DNA from: Hypomesus transpacificus
Lineage: Eukaryota > Chordata > Actinopteri > Osmeriformes > Osmeridae
DNA: 64,000 bases
Reading direction: 5' to 3'
Assembly (NCBI RefSeq): GCF_021917145.1
Contig: NC_061082.1
Location: 20,073,952 to 20,137,951, forward strand
Numbering within the stretch: the first letter of the stretch is position 1; the number at the start of each line of letters is the position of its first letter. Under the pieces are notes generated by a model that made no database searches, had not been told where the DNA came from, and worked only from the letters and a program-made list of their open reading frames with translations. The translations under genes were made by a program, and so were the position numbers. Of this stretch, positions 33,001 to 47,526 are shown piece after piece.

Positions 33001-36000
33001 TGCAATTGTATTAGCACATCCTTGTAAATGACAAGTGCAATTGCCTACAGTTTGCACACATTTCAAATGATTTTGCACATCTTTGAAATGGTTAGGTATA
33101 ATTGCCTTCAATTAGGCCAACTATCAATTGAAAATATCTTGCTGGTCTAAACTGAATGTTGTTTCTCAGTCAAGTGGTTGTTCTCTGCAAAACATATTGG
33201 CATAATTTCCTTGTGTACATCATCACCTGCACAATAGTTCACTCCACTGTCAAAGTCTTTCAGGCACATAATACCATGAAAAACATCATGGTATATACTG
33301 TAATATGGATCTCTTGGATCATCTGCTTACAGTCATTGTCAGGTGCAACTAGAACTTTACCAAACAAGGGGACACATCCGATCACCAATCACACAGTAAG
33401 TTTAGTTAGCTGACAGGAGCTATCCAGGAGTATAAATCCTTCCATCAAATATTTAGAGCCTGTCCCAGGCCAACTCGGGGGAAACATCACTGTTTGTGCT
33501 GCCATTTCAGAGAATGGTGTAGTCACCCACATTCCCAGTCTTGGCCCATACAATACTCAGACACTCCTGGTGTCCTTGGACCGCCTGCACTCCGATCTTA
33601 TCCCTCTACATGAGACCACTTTCTTACATTTGTCATTGTGTGAGACAATGTAAGCTTCCACCGTCACCCACTCATCAGGATTCACTGCCCATCAAAGAAT
33701 GCTGATGGTGCTCATATCACCTGACTCCCCATTCCTTAGTCCTATCCAGGAGGTTTTTTCTGCATGGAGGTGGAGGGTTTATGAGCATCGGGTTCAAAAC
33801 CAGAGCTCCCTGCTCCAGACAATGGATGCTGCTTGTAATGATGTCACGGCAGATCAGTGTAGGGGATTGTTGCGGCATGAACAACAATTCTTCCCCTGTT
33901 GCATCGTAAGGGAGAACATCAGATATGATGTCAATGAAATTTGTGGCCAGACAAACAGTGAGGACGACAACTAGTGAAACTCCAGCTTTGAAATGCCATG
34001 AACTGCACCCTCTGCAACTCTGACTAGGAAGGGGTCAGATGCCTGAAAAGTACCGTGGTTACTCATACTAGTCCCCTCAGTGTACAATAGGAATCATTTG
34101 ATGCTGGGATATACAGAACAGACAATAGAGGAGGTGCATTTCATGCCGGGCTTACTGTAATGCACCCCCTGCTAACTCTGACTAGGAAAGTGTCACTTGC
34201 CTGAAACTTACTGTGGTTACTCATACTACTAGTGTAGGTTATACATAATGTTAGTTTTGATGTGCTTATTGTATGAAAGTATATTGTGCTGTACACATTT
34301 CCTGTAACAGTAACCATGATGTATGGCAATTACAGTAACAATTTCCATGGCAGTGTAAGTGCAATATGTGATGTGAAACCTTGTAGGCTACTCTTGAATT
34401 ACTGTAATCTTTTTTCTGTTTGATACACATTTACATTTGACATGTATTCATTTAGCAGACGCTTTTATCCAAAGCGACTTCCAAGAGACAGCTTTACAAA
34501 AGTGCATAGGTCAATGATCCTAAACAACGAGATAGCCCCAAAAACATTGTTGTTAGCCAAAACATTAAGGGTTTTTCACAATGTATGCTTCATGTTTTGG
34601 CTACCCGAAATGTTTGGGGCTATCGCGTTGTTACTGTATGATACAGTAAGTGACCTATGCACTCTTGTAAAGCTCTCTTGGAAGTCGCTTTGGATAAAAG
34701 CATCTGCTAAATGAATAAATGTAAATGTAGATTGAGACACATTGTATTCTGGAAAGAAAACATCTACTACAGTAACTGTAGCACAGTGCACATAAGGGAT
34801 ATTTCTAAGGTTCACTGCCATACTGACAAAACATCTAAACATTTTGACCTGCAGTGTTTACACAATGCCAAAGGGACTTTTCATTTTGGGGGCACTGACT
34901 ATTTGTATGAGAAAAGGATTTAGTTTTGACTGATAAGTTGTCTGTTTTAGGAAAGAGATTACCCTTTGCAGGTGTTCCATGGTGTTTTGCTGAACCATCT
35001 GGGTTATTTTGGCAAACGTATTTAAAGGTTTGAGTATGTTCTCTTTTTTCTCGAGAGATGAGCCAAAGCAATCGAGAAGGAACTTTTCATTTTGGGGGCA
35101 CTGACTATTTATATGAGAAAATAATTTAGTTTTGAAGCATGAGTTAACTGTTTTGGGTGAGATATGATCTTTTGAAGGTGATCTATGTAGTTGTGCTGAA
35201 CCATATAGGCTATTTTGCTAAATGCACGTGGAGCTTTGAGAATGTAATTTCTGTTTCAAGAATTGAGCCAAACCAATTGAGAAAAACTGTAACGTAGCCA
35301 GGTGATCTCCTATTGGCCAAGGTCAGGGCTGGCCTCACTCACCATTGGACGGGGACTCCCTCCCCTCCGCCAGGGTGGGGTCCCTCTCCTTGCTTCTCTT
35401 CCTGTGTCGGTGGCCATGGTGTCTGTGGCCGTGCCTGCGGTGACTCCGTCGGCCTGTGGGCACGTGCACCCCGATGTAGAGCGTCCTGTGATCTGGGGAC
35501 ACACAACAATCATGACGACAGGTCACTAGTTAGTCAGTACCTGAGGCCTTCATGCCTGGTCTGTTGAAGGGTGATAGCTACTGTACTCCACACCTACATA
35601 TCTTCTATACTGAAGCGATGACGTGTTCAACGCTTTTACCCATAACGTTGTTCTTCATGGGCTCTGAACAGAAGCCCAGAGACACATCTGTCATGGACAA
35701 CTTCATCCCTCCTAATGCATCTGAAAGGCTGGGAACACAGAGCCCCAAAACACAGACCAACTTTCAAATGAGCTTCCAAGGACTCGACTGTTTTGGCTTG
35801 CCTCCCATCGGCCTACAGATGGATCATTCCTTTACGACACATAAAATAGTAATATTTTGCTGTGAATATTCTGGATCTTTATTGACACATTTTTGAAGCA
35901 CGTTGTGAATCCATCTGTATCAGTGGTCAGTGGCAGACAGACAGACAGGCTGACAGACAGACACGCAGACAGACAGACAGACATACAGGCAGACAGACTG

Positions 36001-36098
36001 ACTGACAGGCAGACAGACAGACAGGCTGACAGACAGAAAGGCTGACAGACAGACAGGCAGACAGGCAGACAGACAGGCAGACAGACAGGCTGACAGGC

Positions 36099-36146
<48 letters not shown>

Positions 36147-36154
36147 TGACAGGC

Positions 36155-36207
<53 letters not shown>

Positions 36208-36401
36208 GGCTGACAGACAGAAAGGCTGACAGACAGACAGGCAGACAGACAGGCTGACAGACAGAAAGGCTGACAGGCAGACAGACTGACAGGCAGACAG
36301 GCAGACTGACATGCAGACAGACAGACAGGCAGACAGACAGGCTGACAGACAGAAAGGCTGACAGGCAGACAGACTGACAGGCAGACAGGCAGACTGACAT
36401 G

Positions 36402-36432
<31 letters not shown>

Positions 36433-37985
36433 AAAGGCTGACAGGCAGACAGACTGACAGGCAGACAGACATACTGACATGCAGACAGACAGACAGATAG
36501 ACAGGCTAACTGAATCCCAAGCTTCACCATCAGCTGGTTTAATAGTGACTTTTCTGCTGTGCAATCATGGGCATCTTTGTCTCGTAAATAGACATTAAAT
36601 TAGTTGAGAATAAAGACCTTAAAAGCAGAGCATTAATGATCAATAACGACTATTATACATCATATATTTCACATGTCAGGCTGTGCATGATTCTGAGTGT
36701 GCATGCGTGTATGTAAACAAAAGTGTGTGTGTGTGTGTGTGTGTGTGAGAGCACTCAGCCCTTATTACACAGGAGCTCTGATCTGTTCCTGTCACGGTTC
36801 ACTGTCCAGGAGGATTAAGATGAACCACGTTACATTGAATACTCCTGAACACCCTGTCACCCTGTCACCATGACACCCACAACTACACAATACACTCCTC
36901 TTACCCCACCTGGGCATTCGACCCCTGAACTCCCTCCAACCTAGAACTCACACAGCAACACTTTACATTAAGGTTACGCTGACTATCATGGAACTATATA
37001 GCAATATATTTAATTAAGATCACCATCAGACTACCATATCAGTTCCAATCATGATACTATAGTTATTGCTATGTACAGTTACATGGTAGTTGATGCAAGC
37101 TTAGTGTAAAGTGTTGCCATGTAGTTACATAGACGACTATGCCGTACTTACAGTAAACTGTAAAGGCCAATAATAATAATGTATTACTGTAATTTAGCAG
37201 ACTCTTTTATCCAAAGTGACAAACAGGGAGGTTTGAACCAGAGACCTCTTGGTCTGAAATCAAATGCTTTGCCACTGAGGGGGGCTGGCCTTAGGGGGGC
37301 CACTGAGGGGGGCTGGCCTTAGGGGGGCCACTGAGGGGGGGCTGGCCTTAGGGGGGCCACTGAGCGGGGCTGGCCCTAGGGGGGCGACTGAGCGGGGCCG
37401 GCCTTAGGGGGGCCACTGAGGGTGCCACTGAGCAGGGCCTGCCCTAGGGGGGCCACTGAGCAGGGCCGGCCCTAGGGGGGCCACTGAGCAGGGCCTGCCC
37501 TAGGGGGGCCACTGAGCAGGGCCTGCCCTAGGGGGGCCACTGAGCAGGGCCTGCCCTAGGGGGGGCCACTGAGCAGGGCTGGCCCTAGGGGGGCCACTGA
37601 GCAGGGCCGGCCCTAGGGGGGCCACTGAGCGGGTCTGGCCCTAGGGGCTGGTCCTAGGGGGCCTCAGGGTTTTGGGGGCACTAAACATGTATAGGGCCCT
37701 TTTGACTGGCATTGTTTTCTTTGGGAGGGGTCCTGCCACTGAGCTATACTAATGCTATTCTTAGCTGCTATGCTTAATCCTTTGATTCCTACAGAACATG
37801 TACTGTAATATTGAGTGTATGTTGATCCAATGTACAGTCCTGTGCTGTTGCTGTTTTTGCAGTTAAGTATCAGTGCCCTGGCTGACCGCTGACTGGGCCT
37901 CCCTCGACGGCCCTCCCACTCTCTCTCTGTCTCTGTCTCTCTCCCTCCCTCTCTCCTCCCACTCTCTCCCTGTCTCTGTCTCTCT

Positions 37986-38031
<46 letters not shown>

Positions 38032-38237
38032 GTCTCTGTCTCTCTCCCTCCCTCTCTCCTCCCACTCTCTCCCTGTCTCTGTCTCTGTCTCTCTCCCTCC
38101 CTCTCTCCTCCCACTCTCTCCCTGTCTCTGTCTCTGTCTCTCTCCCTCCCTCTCTCCTCCCACTCTCTCCCTGTCTCTGTCTCTCTCCCTCCCTCCCTCT
38201 CTCCTCCCACTCTCTCCCTCCCTCTCTCTCTCTCTCT

Positions 38238-38320
<83 letters not shown>

Positions 38321-38526
38321 CTGTCTCTGTCTCTGTCTCTCTCTCTCCCTCTCTCCTCCCACTCTCTCCCTGTCTCTGTCTCTGTCTCTCTCCCTCCCTC
38401 TCTCCTCCCACTCTCTCCCTGTCTCTGTCTCTGTCTCTCTCCCTCCCTCTCTCCTCCCACTCTCTCCCTGTCTCTGTCTCTCTCCCTCCCTCTCTCCTCC
38501 CACTCTCTCCCTGTCTCTGTCTCTCT

Positions 38527-38578
<52 letters not shown>

Positions 38579-41500
38579 CCACTCTCTCCCTGTCAGACAT
38601 GTCCCCTGCTGCCTCCCACTCTCTTCCTGTCTCCAGGGGTGCTCTCTCACTCTCTGTCTCACTGTGTGGGGGGTGAAGGGTGCCTTGCTCACAGGGGAGT
38701 TGGAGGGTTAGGGTGGGTTGTATCTAGGGATGTTTTTGTTTCATTTCTTAGGTTGGTCTGGAAATTTAACTTTTCAATTCAATGGGCTTTGTTTGGGCCT
38801 CAATTCAATGGGCTTTGTTTGGGCCTCCCCCCCTCCCCTCCCCTCATCTCCTCCTCTCATCTCCCCTCCCCCCCCTCCCCTCCCCTCCCCTCATCTCCTC
38901 CTCTCATCTCCCCTCCCCCTTCTCCTCCTCCCCCCTCTCCGCCTCACCCCCCCCCACCCCCCTTACCTTCCAGTTCCTCCTGCTCGAAGTTGGTCTTCAG
39001 CATTGAGCGAGTTCCTCCTCGGTCCAGCACTGCCTCCTCCTCATTCTCCTGGGGAACAGAGACACACACAGGCACACACATGGGCATCGTCTGGTAACAC
39101 AACTGTCAGGGTTCGAATTCTACAGACACACATGTAGATGAGCTGATAAAGCATGAATATTTTAGGGCTACAGCGAGTGACCTTTGGATTGTTCCCCCTT
39201 GCGGACGTAGAGAATAAACACAATATCCCACATATCCGTTCCCATGGAAACTAGTTATAGCAAGGGCCATTATATTGGAGAGGCCATGCTGTCAGCAGAG
39301 CAGCTATAAAAGAGCTTTACAAGAGCTCTCTAAATCAAATCAACAACTTAAGCTGGAGGTTAGTGGTGCTGGATCTCCATGTTCACTGGTCCTGCAGCCC
39401 ATCTACAGATCTTAGGCTGTGATGTCATCAGTAACAAAGCACAGATACATTGTTTCTGTACTTACAGTAAAAACATGTTTCAGGTGTCAGTAATTTACTT
39501 CACTATAGATTTTTCACTGTTGCTATGCTGTTGTGTTATTACACTGTTGTTATACTGTTATCACACTATCAAACTGTGTAGTTAATACAGTGTTCTTACA
39601 TTGTTGTAACACTGTTGTTATGCTGTTGTTATTATGCAGAGATGGGAAGTAACGAAGTACAAATACTTTGTCACTGTACTGAAGTAGATTCTTCTGGTAT
39701 CAGTACTTCACTATGTTTCTGACAGCCTTTTACTAAAACACTAAAACAGGTAGTAATGATGACTACTTTTTAGTCCACACTTCTTTACTTTAACTTGAGT
39801 GAAAAAGTGTTGTCTGTACTTAGTATAGATAGTATCTTCTACTTCTACTTGAGTGAAAGATGCATGTACTTTTGCCCTCTCTGGTCATGAACATATGCGA
39901 GGATGTGATGTGTGTGTTACTATAAAACTGCGATCTCCGTCTGTGTGCATAGCTAAGTCCCAGAGAAAGGAGCTCATGATGTTTCACAGTACATTCTACT
40001 GTTTCTAAGCTCACGACAGCTGGTAACTAAGACCAACGAGACAATCTGATGAATAATTACTCCCAGGAAGATACACAAAAAGCACTCGAGACACATCATC
40101 CAGCCATAAACATGCCCTATGACCAACCATGATGGACAATGTGACGTGTCGGGCCCCAGTAAAGGTATAAAAGATACCAACTAAAAGAGAGACCAGTTTG
40201 TGAGTGGAGGCATCTCTCATATTAGGGCAGAGGAAGTACCACAGTGTTAACGCAGAAAGAGATCATTATCCCGGGATAAGGGCATGGTTGAGATTGGGAG
40301 GATATTGACCTCAAAAAACATCATTAGTGACACACAGTGGTGGAATAGTCTGGAATTACTACCCCTTCCACACCCCTGCTTCTGAACTGCATCACATACA
40401 ATCACACAAACGCACACGCACACAAACAAACAAACTTACAAACACACACAAGCACACACACAAACACACACACAAACACACACTCTCCTCAGTACACTAA
40501 ATTGTTCTCTTCCTCCCACAGTGAACAGGCCTGTGCTGCAGTTCCTCTCACAGTGAACAGGCCTGTGCTGCAGTTCCTCTCACAGTGAACAGGCCTGTGC
40601 TGCAGTTCCTCTTCCTCTCACAGTGAACAGGCCTGTGCTGCAGTTCCTCTTCCTCTCACAGTGAACAGGCCTGTGCTGCAGTTCCTCTCACAGTGAACAG
40701 GCCTGTGCTGCAGTTCCTCTTCCTCCCACAGTGATCAGGCCTGTGCTGCAGCTGTCAAATATCTGGCACCTCACTACCTAGAGGGAGGCTGGTGCTGGAA
40801 CGTGTCAGTCAGATGGGTGGTGATGAGAGGATTAGACCTATTCTGCTGCCTCTGCTGCCCCTGCTGCTCCCAAATCCTCTGCTGCCTCTGCTGCCTCTGC
40901 TGCCTCTGCTAACTCTTCTGCTCCCGCTGCCTCTGCTGCCTCTGCTGCTCCTGCTGCCCCTGCTGCCTCTGCTCCCTCTGCTGCCTCTGCTGCCTCTGCT
41001 GCCCCCGCTGCTCCCGCTGCCTCTGCTGCCCCTGCTGCCCCTGCTGCCCCTGCTGCCCCCGCTGCTCCCGCTGCCTCTGCTTCCCCTGCTGCCCCTGCTG
41101 CCCCCGCTGCTCCCGCTGCCTCTGCTGCCTCTGCTGCCCCCGCTGCTCGTTGGTGTAAACACCAGATGTTGGTGTTTACAGTAATAGATGGGTTTACATG
41201 ATATCCACAAGTCTAATTCTAAGAATAAAGATCTTTCTCCTAATTCTGACCATGGCTCTTGTTTCCTGTGCATGCAGATGCCAGGGAAGTGGGGATTGGA
41301 ACCAGCAGATTCCCTGCTGACAGCATCATTACTGTGGTCGCACTTTTGCTTTGTTGCTTTATTTCTGGGTTGTCTCAAGAACTAGGAGCAACACGATTTC
41401 AAGGGCAAAACATGATGACGTGTGACATGATGACGTAAGTATCCATTTGCTATATTGCTTTCCAGCTCACATACGGATCAACCACACATTGTGCAACTGT

Positions 41501-43749
41501 ACTGTACATACAGTGAGTACTTTAACTAATACAAACGACTAGAGACAGGCTGTGCATATCTGCATCCAGGCTGTGCGTAGCTACATCCAGGCTGTGCATC
41601 CAGGCTGTGCGTAGCTGCATCCAGGCTGTGCATCCAGGCTGTGCGTAGCTGCATCCAGGCTGTGCATCCAGGCTGTGCATAGCTACATCCAGGCTGTGCG
41701 TAGCTGCATCCAGGCTGAACATTCAGGCTGTGCGTAGCTACATCCAGGCTGTGCGTAGCTGCATTCAGGCTGTGCATCCAGGCTGTGCGTAGCTGCATCC
41801 AGGCTGTGCATCCAGGCTGTGCATAGCTACATCCAGGCTGTGCGTAGCTGCATCCAGGCTGAACATTCAGGCTGTGCGTAGCTACATCCAGGCTGTGCGT
41901 AGCTGCATTCAGGCTGTGCATCCAGGCTGTGCGTAGCTACATCCAGGCTGTGCATAGCTACATCCAGGCTGTGCATCCAGGCTGTGCGTAGCTACATCCA
42001 GGCTGTGCGTAGCTACATCCAGGCTGTGCGTAGATGCATCCAGGCTGTGCGTAGCTACATCCAGGCTGTGCATAGCTACATCCAGGCTGTGCATCCAGGC
42101 TGTGCATCCAGGCTGTGCGTAGCTACATCCAGGCTGTGCGTAGCTGCATCCAGGCTGTGCATCCAGGCTGTGCATAAAGGCTGTGCATCCAGGCTGTGCA
42201 TCCAGGCTGTGCATCCAGGCTGTGCATAGCTGCATCCAGGCTGTGCATCCAGGCTGTGCGTAGCTACATCCAGGCTGTGCATAGCTACATCCAGGCCAGG
42301 ATGGTGTTCTGGTTAGAGGCATGTTACTCACGGTAGGGACAGACCTGACAGACATGCACACTAAGTGACTCATCCCAGCTATGTATCTCTCACTCTGTAT
42401 CTACAGTGCTGGACCTGCAGTCACATCCGCTAGCATGCTTAGAAGAACATGTGAGGGGGAGGATATGGGATCCCAGGAGAGGAGGCTGGAGGAGAGGGGA
42501 AGGAGGGAGGGAGCATGTGCACGTCACCGGAACCCAACCCAGAGACAGTTTGTTTATCCTGTAAAAGGTACACAGGAAGACTGAAGGGCACCTTCCAGAA
42601 GGGAGAGCAAACAGGAGGGGAGGGGAGGGGAGGGGAGGGGAGGGGAGGGGAGGGGAGGGGAGGGGAGGGGAGGGGAGGGGAGGGGAGGGGAGGGGAGGGG
42701 AGGGGAGGGGAGGGGAGGGGAGGGGAGGGGAGTGATATGATTATGTACTCTAATATCCTTGTTATGAAAAGTCTGCTTTTCTTCTCGAAAAAGTGTGTTC
42801 CATCAATGTTCCCTTGCAAGGTTGTTTAGGAGTCAAATGTGGTAAGGAGAATGTTCTATGGGAAACAGCAGTTTTCCTTCCGCACAGGGCTATCTCGTGT
42901 TTTGGGAAGATAAAGTAGCACCTAGTCCATTTCTTGGGTAACGGGGAAGCCAATAAAAGGTTAGGAGATGTTGAAAACCGGATCTAGGTGTGCGTGTAAA
43001 GCAATAGTCTGGAGAATAAGATAAAGAAGGGGGGATTCACAAGGCATACACATCCTGTGATCAAACTGAAGATGTGAGCTCTGATACTTTCTGTATCCTG
43101 CTTGAAGCTTCAATAAACAATCGGTACGTTGATTTCAAATAGATTCTCAACTTCTCTACAAACTTCTGATCCGTACTGCTGAAATTGCCTCTGCACATTC
43201 AACAGCGAGCTTTTGTTAAATAGAACCTTCATCCACTAAATATGTAAACATGCATTTAATCTCCATGTAGCATAATCTCCTTATGCTTGCTCTTCTGGAC
43301 ATAAGACTCCTAAATCATGCCTGTGTTCCACTCTGCATGGACCTGGCACACAACATGCCAAGACATGCAGGAACCTAGAACATGTCCTGGATTGGCCTTT
43401 TTATAGGTTTTAAAGCAAAGCGGAACTGTTTCCTTGAGAGCAATAGAATAATGTATGAGTGGGAATCACTGTACGTGATGTAACCCGTGACGACCGGAAG
43501 GAGAGTCACACGGAAGCAGGAACTGTCAGTGACCCCACAACTCTGTCCACTTCCTGTCAGTGACCCCACAACTCTGTCCACTTCCTGTCAGTGACCCCAC
43601 AACTCTGTCCACTTCCTGTCAGTGACCCCTCAACTCTGTCCTATTCCTGACCACTTTGCTGCAAGGTTTTCTTAAGGACAGCTGTGCTATGACCCCATTA
43701 GGGTCCTGCTCAGTTTACTGGGATCTTAACATGGGTGTGAGGAAGTACT

Positions 43750-43802
<53 letters not shown>

Positions 43803-43879
43803 TGTGTGTGTGTATGTGTGTGTGTGTGTATGTGTGTATGTGTGTGTGTGTGTGTGTATGTGTGTGTGTGTGTATGTGT

Positions 43880-43935
<56 letters not shown>

Positions 43936-44468
43936 TCATGGTTAGCGTACATAAGGGATTTGTTTCACAGTTTCACTGCACCAATGCAGCTTTAAATCAA
44001 GAGGTATCTATAGACTGAGAGTACCGGGATGAATGAAATGAGCACACCCAATCACCCAATGAATACTCGTTTCGGAGGAGCCTGTGACTCTAGTTCCTGC
44101 TGCAAGGTTGCAACAACATAGAGAGAATACTGGCCCACTGAACTGCAAACTCTGTGTCAAATTACTGAAGCTAAAGAACGTGCAAAACTAATTTGTAGGA
44201 CATCTTAACAGTGGAACCAAATCTAATCTGCTCCCGAGTTCATACTTCCCATTAAGATAGTCAGACACTGACAGATCAAATCTACTTAGCGAACAAAAAT
44301 GCATCGACTAAAAGCCAGCGCTGCATAAGCCAAACAAAGTGTGCAAGCTCTTCTGTGCTGGAGAGAATGTGCTGCTTCACCCCCAGTCTGACCTGGACAC
44401 CCAGGCAACTCTGCGGGTAAAGTGCACAGCACAGGGGTTCGAATCCGGCCCGGACCCTTTGCTGTATG

Positions 44469-44518
<50 letters not shown>

Positions 44519-45682
44519 TCTCCCTCTCTGTCTCTATTAAACTGTACTATTCAATAGTACAGTTGAGCATGAAAATTCTTAAATACATATTTGTATAACT
44601 ACCAGACTCTTAACCTGACGTTGTCATACTCATAATTCTAGTCAGAATATGAGTCTGAAAACTCTCCGTTGGGCTTTGACTACGGGGCGTGTTTCAACCA
44701 AACTCGTAAAACAAATGCCTCTTTGCTCAATTGGATAGACCTACAACCAATCAGAGCAACTTAATATGTTGTTTGTAGAAAACGAATTCAACCCAAGCTC
44801 TTTCGTGACGTTGTTGATTACGTTACTGTTGATCATCTGTCCATCATTGTATAAAGCCCGCCTTGGCAATTTCATTGGTCCGTCCCGATTCTGGTTTTCT
44901 GTAGTTGTCCCCAATACGAGACCCTCCAGACCCAACTTCCCGACCCAATTTTTTTGTGGGCGGGGAGAAGTTGGGCTGGCAGCCAGGCTACCTGACTACC
45001 TGTCTGAACCTCAAAATGAACACCTGGGACCCAACACACACTCCCTGCCTCAAGGACAGAGGGACAAAACACACACTCCCTGCCTCAAGGACACAGGGAC
45101 ACTACCTCTGTGAGCAGGGTCTCTCTGACACACTAGGAGAAAAAGACTGGTCTTGTTTCCTCAGTAGGTTAAGCAGTCATCGATCATCTCTCCATGGTGT
45201 TCTTCAGGTTCACGCCCTGACAGCTGGGAGATGACAGTGACATTGGAGGACACAGAGATCCTGCACAGCTGGGAGATGACAGTGACATTGGAGGACACAG
45301 AGACCCTGCACAGCTGCAGCAGCAGGCAGGTCAGAGCGGCTGACTGGGGCGCCACGCTGCTAATCTGGATCCTAATACACTGGAGGGGGATCATGGTCGC
45401 TGCCGGGATTAAACTACTGTCCACTGCACATATTCTGGCCACCAGAGTATCAACGCCATTAGACAGTGATTGAAATAAGCGGGGGGGGGGGGGGGGGGGG
45501 GGGGGAGGGGTGTTGGAGGACTGAAGAGGGCTAGGGTTAGGGCATGTTCTCCACTGGGGGGGGGGGGTTCTGATCTTTGTGGGTCCTTGGGCGTGTTAAA
45601 GGACAGGCGTGTTAAAGGACAGTCGTGTAAATCGATTCACCTGTCCATCTCTACAAGACAGGGTCTCGAACACTCCCTGTAC

Positions 45683-45746
<64 letters not shown>

Positions 45747-47469
45747 GGGGGGGGGGGGATCTGCTGAGGTCCCCTGGTGGTATCCAGGGGTCTTGAACCA
45801 GTTTCCTTAGCTATTGCAGGTTAGTCTCTGGAGCCCAGGGGACCAAGCCTAGCTCCACCCATCCTGATACGCTGCACTGTTCCACCATGGTTTAAGAGAT
45901 TAACTTGGTTATATGGATATATGAACAATGTGTTATGTTACAGATTGGATCTGTCTTGATCTGTGAAGGACAGAGTGGATCTGGCTATGAGGAGTCTGGG
46001 GCTCAGTCTCTGGGTAGCTCAACGATTCTAAAGCAGAGGCCTGTTGGATTAACAAGTGCAGTCCCAAGTGTTAATTGGATGATGGAAGACATTCTAGGTC
46101 CTGCCCCTGCAAATAGCAATCATCTATTTAGTGACATCATCACCACTAGAACCATCATGGAGACAAGTAACAACAGACAGAACACATATCCCCAAAATAC
46201 ACTGTACGTTGGTAAAATGCAAGCTAAATGTGAAGCCATGCACAACTATCACTCTGACTCAATGCCAGGCCTTTAATGCTGCAGAATGAATATGCCTGCA
46301 TTTTTCTGGTTTCAGAGGGATCAATGGATGAGATCTGCAGAATATCCTCTAATCTCAATCAATGCTTTGCCCTTCTGTCTCTCTTGTTTGGTCTGACAGT
46401 ACTGTGGAACGGTTGTCCACTGTACCTGAGGGTTCTGCTAGGCAAACTGAGCTCAGATGCTTCCAGAGATCATGCGCCATGTGGTTGTTATCATGTCTTT
46501 TGTCTTTGTCCTCTGTTCAGTAGTTATAATGTACCTAGTTATTATTCTGTCTGTAATCATTGTTCTGTGCTTCACCACTATCCTGCATCTAGTAAGTATC
46601 CTGCATACAGTCACAACAATGTATCCAGCAAGTGTCCTGTATCTAGTCATTATGTTGTATCTGATTGTAGTTCAGTTCTTTCCCCTGTATAGTCATGAAA
46701 ACAACAGCTGTTTTAGTAAATTATAATACAGACAGAAACCAGAATGCCCCTGACCGTCACACGTCCTACACTTAAGCTTCAGTGTAGAAATATGTTTTTC
46801 TTTACCAGAGAGTGTCCCAGACTGAGTGAGGCCAGTCCTACCTGGGTGTTAAAGCGGCTGGCGTACAGGTCCATGCCTCCAGACTGCCTGACCTCTCCTG
46901 GCAGCGGTGTGTCCTCAGCTAGTTAGGTATGAGGCTGTACTGCAGCTCCTTGTAGCGCTGTGCCTCTGTCGGGATGCTCTCCGTGTGTGTGTCTGCAGAG
47001 AGCTCTGTCCTAACCCCTACTCACAGACACACACGCTGCCCGCGCCCGTGCCTCTGTCGGGATGCTCTCCGTGTGTGTGTCTGCAGAGAGCTCTGTCCTA
47101 ACCCCTACTCACAGACACACACGCTGCCCGCGCCCGTGCCTCTGTCGGGATGCTCTCCGTGTGTGTGTCTGCAGAGAGCTCTGTCCTAACCCCTACTCAC
47201 AGACACACACGCTGCCCGCGCCCGTGCCTCTGTCGGGATGCTCTCCGTGTGTGTGTCTGCAGAGAGCTCTGTCCTAACCCCTACTCACAGACACACACGC
47301 TGCCCGCGCCCGTTCACCCAAGCCTCGCTAGTTTTTTGTCTCTCACAACTGAGCATCCACTCCACTCGTGTGCCAATCCTGCGTGAGATTACAGCCGTGA
47401 CATTACTGCAGCTCTCCAGCCTCTTATCTAAGTGAGGATGCTAAACCACTGTGTTTCTGCCCCCCCTCT

Positions 47470-47526
<57 letters not shown>

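Noticed and set aside
35832..36564. Three overlapping long frames rich in Cys-Leu-Ser-Val
   Set aside because: Products of the CAGA tetranucleotide array; no start context, splice signals or family similarity.
37664..38692. Frames rich in Arg-Glu or Ser-Leu on both strands
   Set aside because: Simple CT/GA repeat; both strands open, as expected for low complexity.
46963..47386. Nested plus-strand frames each starting [11 protein letters not shown]
   Set aside because: Repetition of the same 88-bp unit; no evidence of coding on the plus strand.
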